This document shows positions 27,563-38,200 of a DNA stretch of 64,000 nucleotides, in pieces. Each line of letters begins with the position of its first letter. Within the stretch, counting starts at the first letter, position 1. Source of the DNA: G963663615 sp963663615 (GTDB taxonomy: Bacteria; Bacteroidota; Ignavibacteria; Ignavibacteriales; Melioribacteraceae); NCBI GenBank assembly GCA_963663615.1, contig OY760517.1, forward strand, positions 62,001 to 126,000, in the 5' to 3' direction. The notes beneath the pieces were generated by a model. It was not told the DNA's origin, ran no database searches, and saw nothing but the letters and a program-made list of their open reading frames with translations. A program made the position numbers and the translations under genes.

Positions 27563-30145
27563 ATGGGTATTTTTAGTAGAGAGAAAACTTTTGAAGAATT
27601 ATTAGAAGAAGGTTTAGCAAAACTCACACCACAACAACAAGCTGAGTTTGCTTTAAAATGTGCTTTTATTGCTATGCCTTTTCTTGCTGTTGATGGAAAT
27701 TTTAAATATTGGCAGAAAGAAAAACGACAAAAGTATTTATATAGTATTTTTTATTTATTTGATTCAACTATTGTAATTTATCATTACAATAAAATAGGCA
27801 CCGCCAGAGCCGCCTCCAGAGACGCCAGAGACGCCAGAGACGCCACCAGATACGCCGCCATAGCCGCCACCAGCGCCACCAGCGCCGCCATAGCCGCCGC
27901 CATAGCCGCCATAGACGCCGCCATAGCCGCCTCCAGAGCCGCTGCCAGAGCCGCTGCCAGAGCCGCCACCAGAGCCGCCAATACTAATATTGAACCTATT
28001 TTATTAGGTTACTTAGCTGGTGCTAAACACGGGGGAGGGGAGCTAATAGATAAAATGAGTTTTCATTGGAATATATTTACAAAAGCTTTGGAAAAGGAGG
28101 GATGTGGTTATTGGGGAAATTATTATAAAGAGTTTATTAAAGGTAATTTTAAGGTTGATGAAAACCTTTTAAAAACAAGAGTTTATGATATACCAGAAGA
28201 AATAAAAGAAAAAGGTGCTGCTGCAGTTGCCGATTACTTAATTAACCTTAGAGAAGGGGCGAATAGATTAAATGAAGCCAGGATTATTATTCTTGGTGAA
28301 AAAGGAGCCGGTAAAACATGCCTTGCACGGAAGCTTATTGATCCGAATGCAGAGATGACAAAAGAGGATGAGAGTACCGCCGGTGTTGATACCACACTAT
28401 GGAAATTGGAAAAAGAAAAAATTAATGTAAATATTTGGGATTTTGCCGGACATACAGTTACACATGCGGTTCATAAATTTTTTCTTTCGGAAAGAAGTCT
28501 TTATATAATTGTTTATGACGGGAGGTCGGAAGACAGAAACCGACTTAAGTATTGGTTGGACCACATGAAAAATTATGGTGGTGATTCCAAAGCAATAATT
28601 TTGGTAAATGAGAGAGATGGGCACAAACCGGATATCCCGGAAAATTTTTTAAAATCAAAATATCCTATCGAAAGATTCGAGAGTTTTTCAATTGGCAATA
28701 ATCCAGAAAAATTAGGTGAATTCAGACAGTTTGTAATCAGATATATCTCAACTAATCCGTCTTGGGATAACCAGAAAATCCCAACAAAATATTTTAAAGT
28801 AAAGGAAAAACTTGGAGAATTATTTGTAAGGGGAGTGGAAAGTAAAGGTGAGGAGTATATAAGCAGAGATAAGTTTGATGAAATTGCCAAAGATTATGAG
28901 ATTGAGGAACCCGATAAACTTTTATCAAACCTCCACGCACTGGGTATTAGTTTATGGTATCCGGATATTGAAGGTTACGATACGCTTGTTCTTAATCCTG
29001 AATGGATTAGTCAGGGAGTATATCAAGTAATTAACTGGTTAAAAAATGTTAAAATACATTCACTTGTTCTTGATGACTTTAATGAAATATTCAAAGAGAA
29101 TATTGATCGCTATCCAGTTGAACAACATGAATTTATTTTTAACCTTATGATTCACTATGAGCTTGCGTACAAAGCAAAGAATACGAATAGACTTGTAATA
29201 CCTCACTTGTTGGATGAAGATCAACCCGCAAAGGAATACTTCCCTGAATTTAAACTTGATGATAGTTTAATGCTCAAATATCATTCCGAACAACCAATTC
29301 CTCCCGATGTTATACCAAGGTTTATAGTTCGTATGAATAGAGATATAAAAAAGGTATCGAGAAAAAACTGTGTGTTGGTATGGCGATATGGTGTAATTCT
29401 GGAAATAGGGAATAAAGCTATTGCGTTGGTACAAAAGGACGGGCAGAATATTTCTGTACAAGTAAAGGGTATTGAGAAAAAGGAATATTTAACGGAAATA
29501 CGTGATACGTTAAATGATATTTATGATTCATACAAAACCAAAAAACCTGAGCTAAGATACAGAGTAACAAGGTATGGAGAAATCCTTGAAGAAATAGAAG
29601 AACAACATCCAGTTTGGGTTTCTGAAAGGAAAATTGCAGGTTACTCAAAAAAGAATAGAATGTATTATGATGAAATCACAGATCAGGATATTGATTTGCG
29701 AAAAGAGAAAGACAAATATAATATTCCTGAAGGTATTATTAATTATGGTACAATGAATATTGGTAATAGAGACGTAAGAATTGAGGAAAACAACTTTAAT
29801 TTTACAGACTGTAATTTTAATGTTCAGGGTAGCCTTAATGAGTTAGCTTATTCACTACAAAGTATTAATAAGAGGGAAGAAGCAAATGAGTTGAAAGATG
29901 CAGCGGACGCCCTTCAAAAAATTGAAAATATTCAGGATAAAACGGAAGTAAAACGTTCCGGTTTAACAAACAAACTAAGGCGGGTTGTTGAGGCTTTTGA
30001 AGATAAAAAATCAACATTAAGCAAAACTGTACAGGGTGTTAAAAATGGTATAAGTATAGCACAGGATATTGCTGAAGGTTATAACAAAATTGCACAATGG
30101 TGTGCATTGCCACAAGTACCAACCCCATTTTTGAAGAAGAAGTAA
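27563..30145 (+). CDS. Roc-COR (ROCO) GTPase with Ala-rich repeat and C-terminal effector-like region
   Basis: The 860-residue protein starts at ATG 27563, with GGAGG at 27554-27558; a GTG at 27542 is in frame but has no such site. Residues 1-78 are hydrophobic/amphipathic. Residues about 79-141 are Ala/Arg-rich low complexity, encoded by a GC-rich minisatellite. A Roc-type GTPase follows: Walker A GEKGAGKT (about 245-252), DxxG in WDFAGH (about 293-296) and NERD (about 348-351) in place of NKxD. A COR domain extends to about residue 640. The tail (about 700-860) has an IENNFNFTDC-like stretch, a coiled coil, and a YNKIAQWCALPQVPTPFL motif. There are no leucine-rich repeats. Bacterial ROCO proteins are nucleotide-dependent dimers of mostly unknown role. 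It is flanked by unrelated genes and looks like an accessory gene. Confidence 0.82.
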   Translation: MGIFSREKTFEELLEEGLAKLTPQQQAEFALKCAFIAMPFLAVDGNFKYWQKEKRQKYLYSIFYLFDSTIVIYHYNKIGTARAASRDARDARDATRYAAIAATSATSAAIAAAIAAIDAAIAASRAAARAAARAATRAANTNIEPILLGYLAGAKHGGGELIDKMSFHWNIFTKALEKEGCGYWGNYYKEFIKGNFKVDENLLKTRVYDIPEEIKEKGAAAVADYLINLREGANRLNEARIIILGEKGAGKTCLARKLIDPNAEMTKEDESTAGVDTTLWKLEKEKINVNIWDFAGHTVTHAVHKFFLSERSLYIIVYDGRSEDRNRLKYWLDHMKNYGGDSKAIILVNERDGHKPDIPENFLKSKYPIERFESFSIGNNPEKLGEFRQFVIRYISTNPSWDNQKIPTKYFKVKEKLGELFVRGVESKGEEYISRDKFDEIAKDYEIEEPDKLLSNLHALGISLWYPDIEGYDTLVLNPEWISQGVYQVINWLKNVKIHSLVLDDFNEIFKENIDRYPVEQHEFIFNLMIHYELAYKAKNTNRLVIPHLLDEDQPAKEYFPEFKLDDSLMLKYHSEQPIPPDVIPRFIVRMNRDIKKVSRKNCVLVWRYGVILEIGNKAIALVQKDGQNISVQVKGIEKKEYLTEIRDTLNDIYDSYKTKKPELRYRVTRYGEILEEIEEQHPVWVSERKIAGYSKKNRMYYDEITDQDIDLRKEKDKYNIPEGIINYGTMNIGNRDVRIEENNFNFTDCNFNVQGSLNELAYSLQSINKREEANELKDAADALQKIENIQDKTEVKRSGLTNKLRRVVEAFEDKKSTLSKTVQGVKNGISIAQDIAEGYNKIAQWCALPQVPTPFLKKK
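27800..27981 (+). repeat. GC-rich GCC-based minisatellite inside the ROCO gene
   Basis: About 180 bp are built from GCC codons alternating with AGA, ATA, GAC, ACC and TCC, giving short imperfect repeats such as GCCAGAGCCGCC. The base composition is far above that of the AT-rich surroundings, and A-tract codon usage resumes immediately on both sides. It encodes the Ala/Arg-rich helix of the ROCO protein. Such tracts can change length by slippage in multiples of three without breaking the frame. Confidence 0.9.
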
Positions 30146-30156
30146 ATAATTAGTTT

Positions 30157-30176
30157 GGGGTAATCAGCTTTACCCC
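30157..30176 (+). terminator. Weak hairpin after the ROCO gene
   Basis: GGGGTAA (30157-30163) pairs with TTACCCC (30170-30176). There is no T tract, so termination is uncertain. A second inverted repeat, GATGGATTA (30227-30235) / TAATCCATC (30248-30256), lies between the two convergent genes. Confidence 0.35.
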
Positions 30177-30283
30177 TGCCAATATTTATTTAGCAAGCTT
30201 ATTTCCCACCCAACCCTAACCTGTAAGATGGATTACCGGTGTAATGATAATCCATCCTGTGGAGGGTTTAATACAAGCGGCTT

Positions 30284-32215
30284 TTATTTTAGATTGAGTA
30301 TCTGTTTAACCTTTGCCGAAATTGGTGCATCCGGGAAATCGGTTTTGTATTTGTTAATGTAGAGTTCTGATTTTTCGGGCTTGTTATTATACTTTTCATA
30401 AATGGCACGCTGCAATAATGCTTCCTTCACAATACGTTTTATTGAGCCTGTATAAAAGTTGTCCTCTTCCGGGTAGCGAATACTAAACTCGGGAATACCA
30501 GCTTCAAAGTAGGTATTGGTATCCGGCACAACCTTAAACATTAGTTGATGCGGTACAATTTTGTAACCCTGTGGCAGCACAAACTGTCTGTTTCTGAACT
30601 CATTTTGTACAAGTTCGGGACCCAGGTATATTGGTCTGGTTGCAATTTGATTTTGTACAAGTCCCGTCATAATAGCCTGGTAGTTGGTTTCGAGCTTCTG
30701 ACTATTATATTTACCACCACGTTCAAAAGGTACAAGTGCATCAAGGAAAGCATAAACATTATTTTCAACACCATCAAAAAGGTTTGGCGAGGCATTTTTA
30801 AGCTGATCATAATACCATGAACGGCGTAACAATTCCTTATCGATAACGGTGATATTTGGCTTAACTCCCTCTACATTCTGGTAATAATAGGAAGCCGAAA
30901 GCCAGTAATCCCACTGGTAGCCAATAATAATAGCATCATCCTCAACGCTGTTCATTACAGCTTTTGTATAATCCTCGTAAATGTACACATCACTCTGATC
31001 CGATTTGGTAAAGTTGATACCTGCATTAAGTAAAATTACAACGGCAAGACCAGCAAGGATAAACTCGCGTTTTATGTTTTTTAGTCTGGTAAGTATAAAA
31101 GCTATACCAAATGTTGCCCACACACCGCTAACAATGTAAGCCAAAAGGAAATATGAATCTATATCGTTAATATCGTAGTTAATCGAGTAAAGAACAGTAA
31201 ACAGAAATGTAACAAGCAGAAAGCGTGCAATATGTTTATTCAACTTGAATGAGTAGAATATTCCGGGCAGAATTAATAATAAACCTGCATAGGAAAACTC
31301 GCTCGCATAGTTTGTAACAAAGTAGTTGAATTGTTTACCTGCGGCATCGAATGATGAGAATAACCATACCTGGTATTGTTTACCCATAAAGTGACGCATA
31401 AAATGTTCGTAATCAACAGGATTGCCCCAGTTTAATGCTGGAGCCATTGCCGCCCTTATTGGCAGATATGAATATATAATTATTAGCAAAGGGAAAAAGA
31501 GTAATAACATATAACCAATCCGTATAACTGCATCCTTGCTGAATGATTCTTTCATGAAATATATATATGCAAGTCCGGGAATAACCAGCAATGTTGTCAT
31601 GTGGTTAGAAAACCCGAGAGCAAGAACGGCAGCAACAATAAGCCATTTTTTTATTCCCTCGTTCTCATTAACAAAAGCCTTAAGAACGAAATAAATTATA
31701 AGGTTTATCAATAATATATGGAGCGAATATACCTCAACCGAGGTGCTCTGGAACCAAAATGTTTTACTGAACGCAAGTATAAGACTACCAGCAAAAATGC
31801 CGGAATAAATTACAAGATCGGTTAACGGAACTAATTCCGTAAGCTTTTCCCTGCCATGCTTCTTTTTGCTTTTACCTTTTACTAATTTTTCAGTTTCGGT
31901 GGTTATCGCCACAAATGAGTTTGTTAGTATAAGGTGCAGACTTTTCGTAAATATAAATATTCCTGCGGAACAGAATATTGCCGAAAGCAGATTCGACATA
32001 AAAATATTGCTGAATGGAAGTGGTAGTTGCACAAACAAATATCCCAGCATTGTAAAAAGAGGGTAGCCTGTAGGGTGGGCAATGCCAAGTGTTGACTGCA
32101 CGGCAGCAAGTTCACCCGAATCAATTTGCACAACCGAGGGTGCCAGCGTAAATAAATAAACAATAAAAGTTATAACAGTAATTATCCAGCTATAATATTT
32201 TTTAAGTAGTTCCAA
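30284..32215 (-). CDS. DUF2723 polytopic membrane protein (TMEM260/O-mannosyltransferase-like)
   Basis: The 643-residue protein opens with the DUF2723 signature: TLAPSVVQIDSGELAAV, then LGIAHPTGYPL. Ten or so transmembrane helices cover the first 420 residues, and a soluble C-terminal third follows. The family is related to TMEM260 and GT-C glycosyltransferases; the Asp-Ser-Gly-Glu motif in the first periplasmic loop fits the catalytic loop of GT-C enzymes. Members are frequent in T9SS bacteria, where protein O-glycosylation is common. The gene follows glnE by 4 nt and is probably co-transcribed with it. The exact sugar donor is unknown. Confidence 0.8.
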   Translation of the reverse strand: MELLKKYYSWIITVITFIVYLFTLAPSVVQIDSGELAAVQSTLGIAHPTGYPLFTMLGYLFVQLPLPFSNIFMSNLLSAIFCSAGIFIFTKSLHLILTNSFVAITTETEKLVKGKSKKKHGREKLTELVPLTDLVIYSGIFAGSLILAFSKTFWFQSTSVEVYSLHILLINLIIYFVLKAFVNENEGIKKWLIVAAVLALGFSNHMTTLLVIPGLAYIYFMKESFSKDAVIRIGYMLLLFFPLLIIIYSYLPIRAAMAPALNWGNPVDYEHFMRHFMGKQYQVWLFSSFDAAGKQFNYFVTNYASEFSYAGLLLILPGIFYSFKLNKHIARFLLVTFLFTVLYSINYDINDIDSYFLLAYIVSGVWATFGIAFILTRLKNIKREFILAGLAVVILLNAGINFTKSDQSDVYIYEDYTKAVMNSVEDDAIIIGYQWDYWLSASYYYQNVEGVKPNITVIDKELLRRSWYYDQLKNASPNLFDGVENNVYAFLDALVPFERGGKYNSQKLETNYQAIMTGLVQNQIATRPIYLGPELVQNEFRNRQFVLPQGYKIVPHQLMFKVVPDTNTYFEAGIPEFSIRYPEEDNFYTGSIKRIVKEALLQRAIYEKYNNKPEKSELYINKYKTDFPDAPISAKVKQILNLK

Positions 32216-32219
32216 TTGT

Positions 32220-35024
32220 TTATCCTAAAAATTGTTCAAAATATTTGTAAACTATTTTCTGTGTAGCCTTCAATTCTTTTTCCAGTTCGGCGTAACTATT
32301 ATAGCCTGCAAATACAGCAAGTTTTTCCTGCTTTGTATTTTCGGTTGGCAATACCGAGCTTCTTTGGTTAAAAAGATTTTGATTCGATATTTCAAGATAT
32401 TTATAAAAATTGTATGCATCAATTAACTTTGTAATATCTTTGTATTCAGGTATAAGTTTGGCGAGCAGCATAATTCTTTCCGGTGTACTTTTTGCAAGTG
32501 CATTACATGCAATTTCAGGGTTAACAAGGAACAGATACTGGAGTAAAAAATCAATGGTAACTAACGTACCTCTGCTTTTTTTTAGGTCTGTGCGTTTAGT
32601 AAATCCCGAAGTTGCTTGAGCAGTAAACTTTTTATGCATCCCTTTTATCTCAAGTTTCAGTTTCTCCCCGTCAAAATCTTTAATCCGGTTTATTATTGAG
32701 CTAACAAGTTCATCATACATATTAATGTTCCCTGATACAAACCTCATTTTCTGGAATGCCTGGAACTCCCATATCTGTGCACGCTTTTCAAGATATTTTT
32801 TGAATGCTTCTATATCAGTAACGATAGGTGAGTTTTTTCCTTCGGGGCGTAAACGGAAATCTACCTCGAAAGGTGCAAGCTCCTGCTTTATGCTATTTAG
32901 GAATTGCTGAAAATGGTTAAATATATCAGGATGTTTTTCAATGTTGCGGGCAACAACAATCAGGTCAAAGTCACTTCCAAAATGCATATCATCGGTAGCA
33001 GAACTTCCGAGAGCCACTATAAAGTAGTCATATTCAAAATCGAATTGTTCTATTTTACGCTGAAGCACATTATTTAGGTAGCCAGTCAGGTATCCCGAAA
33101 AATGTGTATTCTTTATCAGCTTTAGGGCAAACTGAACCGAGAGCATATACAGAATCTGATTAAGACTAAGCTCGTTGTAATATTCAAACACATTTTGAAC
33201 AAATACTTTCCGGGTAAGGAGCATTTCACCCAGAGATTTGTCATGCCGGAAGTACGATGAACCAATTGCGGCGTAATCGCAAATTTTCAGGATTGTTTCA
33301 AAATATTCCCTATTCCTGAACTCACCATACCAGATTGAGTGAAACCTTACTGTTTGCATAAATTTGGTAAACTCAGCCAGTACAGCATCAGGACGAGTAT
33401 TACCATGCAGATAGCTGGCTAATGTTTGTTTTATTTCAGTATATAGATCAATAGTTTTTTTATCGAAATTCTTTTCACCTAATAATCCTTTACCTGTTGC
33501 CAGGAATTGCAGATTTTTTTCGGCACTGCGATAATCCGAAAATTTTATTTCGACAAAAACATCAACCACATGTTCCTCTTCAACCTCAATATCCATAATA
33601 GAGTTGTATATTTTTCTCACATTATTTCTTTTTAGTTCAAGTGCATGCCGGAATGAGTCTTCGTTCTCGAAGCCGAGGAATGCAGCCAATTTAGGAGGAA
33701 TATCCCCTTTTACGGGAATAACATGAGTCTGGTTATCATTCATAAGCTGCAGGTAGTGCTCAACCTTGCGATAAAAAATATAGGCTTCGGTATAAATATT
33801 ATGTTCATCCTCATTAAGGATACCCTTGCCAAGCATTGCCTTAATGGCAATTAAGCTGTTGCCGGTTACAATCTCCCTGTACTTTTTACCACCAATTAAC
33901 TGAAGAGCCTGAACGGAAAACTCTATATCCCTTATTCCACCACGAAAGGTTTTTATATTATCCTCGCCGGCACTGCGGTCTTCAATTTTTTTCCGCATCT
34001 TTCTAATTTGCTCAATTGGGGATTGCAAATAGACGGAAGGAAAAATAAATCCTCGAATAAAATTCCGGAATTGTTCGTAAAGCTCATCATTACCCGATAC
34101 AAATCCAAGCTTAAGGAGCATTTGCCTTTCCCAGTCCTCACCCTTAACTTCGTAATACTTTATGTAATCGGGCAGAGTACGGCATAAAGGTGAATTAAGC
34201 CCATCCGGACGCAACCGGAAATCAACCCGATAAAGAAATCCGCGTTCTGTTTTTTCGGTTGCCTCCTTAATAAAAAGCTGTGTCGCCTCATTAAGAATAT
34301 CGTAATATTCGGTACTATTTTCGCCAACAATTTCATTTTTATCGTAAAACAGAATAAAATCAACATCGCTGCTGTAATTAAGCTCATCGCCTCCCATTTT
34401 ACCCAGCGAACAAAGAACATACTTGGGTAATGTTGGTGTGTAGTTGTACTTCTCAGCAACTTTATAAATACAGAGGTCTAATAGCGATGCACAAATTACC
34501 CGGGCAAGAACAGTTATCTGGTGTGTAATTTTAATTAAAGGAAAAATACCAAGAATGTCTGTTAGTCCAATTTTAAGCATTAACCTTCTTTTGGTTGAGC
34601 GGAGGTAGTTTACCCTTGCAGCAAATGATTTATATTTTTTTATACCAGCTTGAGTTTCATGGTAAAGTTCATCAAAAATTATTTCCCTTTCCAGAAAATC
34701 GGTATCAAATAACTGATAAAGAAATTCGGGATTGCGTACAACTATATCTGTAAGGTAGTTCGAGTTTGCAGCAATGGCAACAACAATTTCTATATGGTGC
34801 GGGTAATGTAATGCATCGGAAAGGAAAGATACCGGATCGAAAAGCGAATTAACCATTCGGATAAGATTTGCCTCGGCAAAATTATCGAAATAATATTTTG
34901 CAGCTTCGCCCTCAATACTGGTAACCAGCCTATCGAAATTTTCCGGCTTTAAAAAGCCCCTGGAGGCTGTAACCAGTACCGAGTTTAAATCGCTACTTGC
35001 CTTATATTTTTCCGGTCTATTCAT
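32220..35024 (-). CDS. glnE: Glutamine synthetase adenylyltransferase/deadenylylase GlnE
   Basis: The 934-residue protein is close to the length of E. coli GlnE (946). It has two nucleotidyltransferase halves: an N-terminal one with GKMGGDELNYSSDVDF (about residues 208-223) and a C-terminal one with LGSSATDDMHFGSDFDL (about 668-685). Each is followed by a VDFRLRP(D/E)G motif (the first begins RVDFRLRPDG). In the known system the two halves remove and add AMP on glutamine synthetase under control of PII. The PII gene glnB lies about 3 kb away on the other strand, beyond secA. It is the first gene of a minus-strand operon with the DUF2723 gene. Confidence 0.92.
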   Translation of the reverse strand: MNRPEKYKASSDLNSVLVTASRGFLKPENFDRLVTSIEGEAAKYYFDNFAEANLIRMVNSLFDPVSFLSDALHYPHHIEIVVAIAANSNYLTDIVVRNPEFLYQLFDTDFLEREIIFDELYHETQAGIKKYKSFAARVNYLRSTKRRLMLKIGLTDILGIFPLIKITHQITVLARVICASLLDLCIYKVAEKYNYTPTLPKYVLCSLGKMGGDELNYSSDVDFILFYDKNEIVGENSTEYYDILNEATQLFIKEATEKTERGFLYRVDFRLRPDGLNSPLCRTLPDYIKYYEVKGEDWERQMLLKLGFVSGNDELYEQFRNFIRGFIFPSVYLQSPIEQIRKMRKKIEDRSAGEDNIKTFRGGIRDIEFSVQALQLIGGKKYREIVTGNSLIAIKAMLGKGILNEDEHNIYTEAYIFYRKVEHYLQLMNDNQTHVIPVKGDIPPKLAAFLGFENEDSFRHALELKRNNVRKIYNSIMDIEVEEEHVVDVFVEIKFSDYRSAEKNLQFLATGKGLLGEKNFDKKTIDLYTEIKQTLASYLHGNTRPDAVLAEFTKFMQTVRFHSIWYGEFRNREYFETILKICDYAAIGSSYFRHDKSLGEMLLTRKVFVQNVFEYYNELSLNQILYMLSVQFALKLIKNTHFSGYLTGYLNNVLQRKIEQFDFEYDYFIVALGSSATDDMHFGSDFDLIVVARNIEKHPDIFNHFQQFLNSIKQELAPFEVDFRLRPEGKNSPIVTDIEAFKKYLEKRAQIWEFQAFQKMRFVSGNINMYDELVSSIINRIKDFDGEKLKLEIKGMHKKFTAQATSGFTKRTDLKKSRGTLVTIDFLLQYLFLVNPEIACNALAKSTPERIMLLAKLIPEYKDITKLIDAYNFYKYLEISNQNLFNQRSSVLPTENTKQEKLAVFAGYNSYAELEKELKATQKIVYKYFEQFLG

Positions 35025-35205
35025 TGTGTTTATAAAATTTCTGAAAAAAACAACAAAAGGTCATAACTTATTGTATGGAATGTATCCAAAATATTTGATT
35101 ATTTTAAATCGAAAATAAGAATATTATTTGCAAACTCTTTTAATAGGGTTATATAAAAACTAATAAAATGATAATCAATTCGGTAATGGGGATGCACTTC
35201 GCAAA

Positions 35206-35236
35206 TTGCTTTTCAAGGGGTCTTTCTGTAACTTTG
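35206..35236 (+). promoter_or_regulatory. Candidate Bacteroidota-type promoter of secA
   Basis: TAACTTTG at 35229-35236 matches the TAnnTTTG -7 element known from Bacteroidota. A TTGC at 35206-35209 sits 19 nt upstream, where the -33 TTTG-like element is expected. The secA start is 27 nt downstream. Pattern match only. Confidence 0.4.
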
Positions 35237-35262
35237 ATATTTGGAAAAAAACGGAGCTTTAA

Positions 35263-38200
35263 ATGTTAGGCGGATTATTGAAAAAGGTGTTTGGCGACAA
35301 GAACGCAAAGGTTCTTAAAGAATACCAGCCTGTAGTTGAAGAGATTAATGCGATATATGATACATTAACAGATTTAACAGATGATGAACTTAGAGAAAAA
35401 AGTGCAGATCTTAAGAGAAAAATAAATGATGAAACTGCTGAATTAAGAAAAGAAATTGAGGAAATTCAGGAAACCTTAAGAGCCGATGAGGCTGATTCCG
35501 ACAGGGAATCACTTTATCAGAAGCTTGATAAGCTTAATGATGAACTTGATGATCTGTATGAAGATGTTCTGGATGAAATTTTACCTGAAGCTTTTGCTGT
35601 GGTTAAGGATACCTGCCGCAGACTTGTTGGCAAATCGTGGGATGCTGCCGGTAGTAAAATTAACTGGAATATGATACCGTATGACGTTCAGCTTATTGGT
35701 GGTATTGTGCTGCACAGGGGTAACATCGCTGAAATGGCTACCGGTGAAGGTAAAACACTTGTGGCTACCATGCCAATGTTCCTTAATGCACTTACCGGAA
35801 GAGGCGTACACGTTGTTACCGTGAACGACTACCTTGCAAAACGAGACTCCCAGTGGATGGGTGAGGTATTTAAGTTTCACGGTCTTACCGTTGGTGTTAT
35901 TCTTAATGATATGGACCCATCGCAAAGACAGGCTGAATATGCTTGCGATATTACTTACGGTACAAATAACGAGTTTGGTTTCGATTACTTGCGCGATAAT
36001 ATGGCGGTAATGAAAGAAAATTGTGTACAGCGTATTCATAATTATGCTATAGTGGATGAGGTTGACTCCGTTTTAATTGACGAAGCCCGAACTCCATTGA
36101 TTATTTCGGGTCCGGTTGAATCGAATACCCAGAAATTTTACGATATGAAACCAAGGATTGAAAGGCTTTTCAGAAAACAATCCAAACTGGTTGCCGAGCT
36201 TGTTAAGGAAGCTGAAGATAATTTTGAAAGTGATAAAGAAAAAGCCGGAATGGCGATTCTAAGGGCACATCGTGGTTTCCCTAAAAATAAACGCCTTATT
36301 AAGCTTTTGGGTGAACCTGAAATGGCAAAACTGCTTCATGAAACCGAATTGTTTTACCTGCGTGAAAAAGGTAAAAGAATGCCTGAGGTTGATTTTGAGC
36401 TTTACTTTGCAATTGATGAAAGAAATCATTCAATTGATCTTACCGAAAAAGGTCGTGAGGAACTTGCTGCCGGTTCACGTGAAGGTAAGGAATTTTTTGT
36501 TTTACCTGACCTTGGTACCGAAATAAGCAAAATGGAAAACGATCCTGAGCTTTCTAATGAAGATAGAACGAAAAGAAAAGAAGAACTTTACAAACTTTAC
36601 TCGGAAAGAAGTGAAGTAATACATATACTTAACCAGTTACTTCGTGCATACACAATGTTCCAGAAGGATGATGAGTATGTTATTACCGAAGATGGCAAGG
36701 TAGCAATTGTTGACGAATTTACCGGTCGCGTGCTTTCGGGAAGAAGATACTCGGATGGTTTGCACCAGGCAATTGAAGCCAAGGAAAATGTAAAGGTAGA
36801 AAAGGATTCGCAAACTCTTGCAACTATTACATTACAGAACTACTTCCGTTTGTATAAAAAACTTTCCGGTATGACAGGTACAGCGGAAACTGAAGAAGGT
36901 GAGTTTTTCGAAATTTATAAACTGGAAGTTGTTGTAATTCCTACAAACAGACCTATTGCTCGTCTCGATGAAAACGATGCAATTTTCAAAACCAAGCGTG
37001 AAAAATATAACGCTATTATAGATAAGATTGAACAACTTAGAGCTGAACAGCGTCCGGTACTGGTTGGTACTGCCTCGGTTGAAGTTTCGGAAACTCTTAG
37101 CCGTATGCTTAAACGTAAAGGTGTTGGGCATAACGTACTAAATGCCAAGCAGCATAGTCGTGAAGCCGAAATTGTAGCACATGCGGGTCAGCCCGGTGCG
37201 GTAACAATTGCAACCAACATGGCTGGTAGGGGTACCGATATTAAACTTGGTTCCGGTATAAAGGAAATTGGCGGTTTGTATATTCTTGGTACCGAACGTC
37301 ATGAATCCCGCCGAATTGACCGACAGTTACGTGGTCGTGCTGGTCGTCAGGGAGACCCGGGTAACTCCAAGTTTTATATATCACTTGAAGATGATTTGAT
37401 GCGTATTTTTGGCGGTGATAAAATAACAAATGTTATGAGCCGCATCGGTATGGAAGAAGGTGAAGCTATTGAGCATAGCATGATTTCCAAATCGGTTGAA
37501 AGAGCACAGAAAAAGGTTGAGGAAAATAACTTTGCCATTCGTAAAAGACTGCTTGAGTATGATAACGTAATGAATCAGCAGCGTGAAGTTATTTACAATC
37601 GCCGCCGTCAGGCACTTGAAGGCGAACGTTTGAAAGATGAAATTGTTAACTATCTTGATGAATTTGCCGATTCGCTTGTTGAAAAATATTACGAAAGTGT
37701 TGATACAAAAGGTTTGAATGAAGAGTTGGTAACAAAAACTCTTGTTGATCTTAAAATTGAACCGGAAGCTTTCGAAAAAATGAAAGAAGACGGTGTTAAA
37801 AATGCAGTGCTTGAAGCAGCACTCAATTTTTACAGCAGAAAGGAAGAGGCTCTTGGTATCGAGATGATGGCTCGTCTTGAAAGATATGCTGTTCTGCATG
37901 TAATTGATGAAAAATGGAAAGAACACTTAAGGGAAATGGATGATCTTAAGGAAGGTATTAACCTTCGTGCTTACGGTCAGAAAGATCCTATTGTTGAATA
38001 TAAAGGTGAAGCATTTAAGCTGTTTGTTAGCCTGTTGGAAGATCTTCGTGATGAAATTATTAGCTTTGTATTTAAATACTGGCCTCAGGTTCAGGAAGAT
38101 GTACAGGAGCAGAGAAGACAGCAACGTATGGTAACCCAGAAAGACGCCAGTACAAACATGGGTCTTAAAGGTCAGCAGCAGGGTGAAGGTTCCGTTGCAG

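Noticed and set aside
27784..27981. Minus-strand Ala-rich 65-residue frame
   Set aside because: It is the mirror of the GCC minisatellite; the + strand frame carries the ROCO gene through it.
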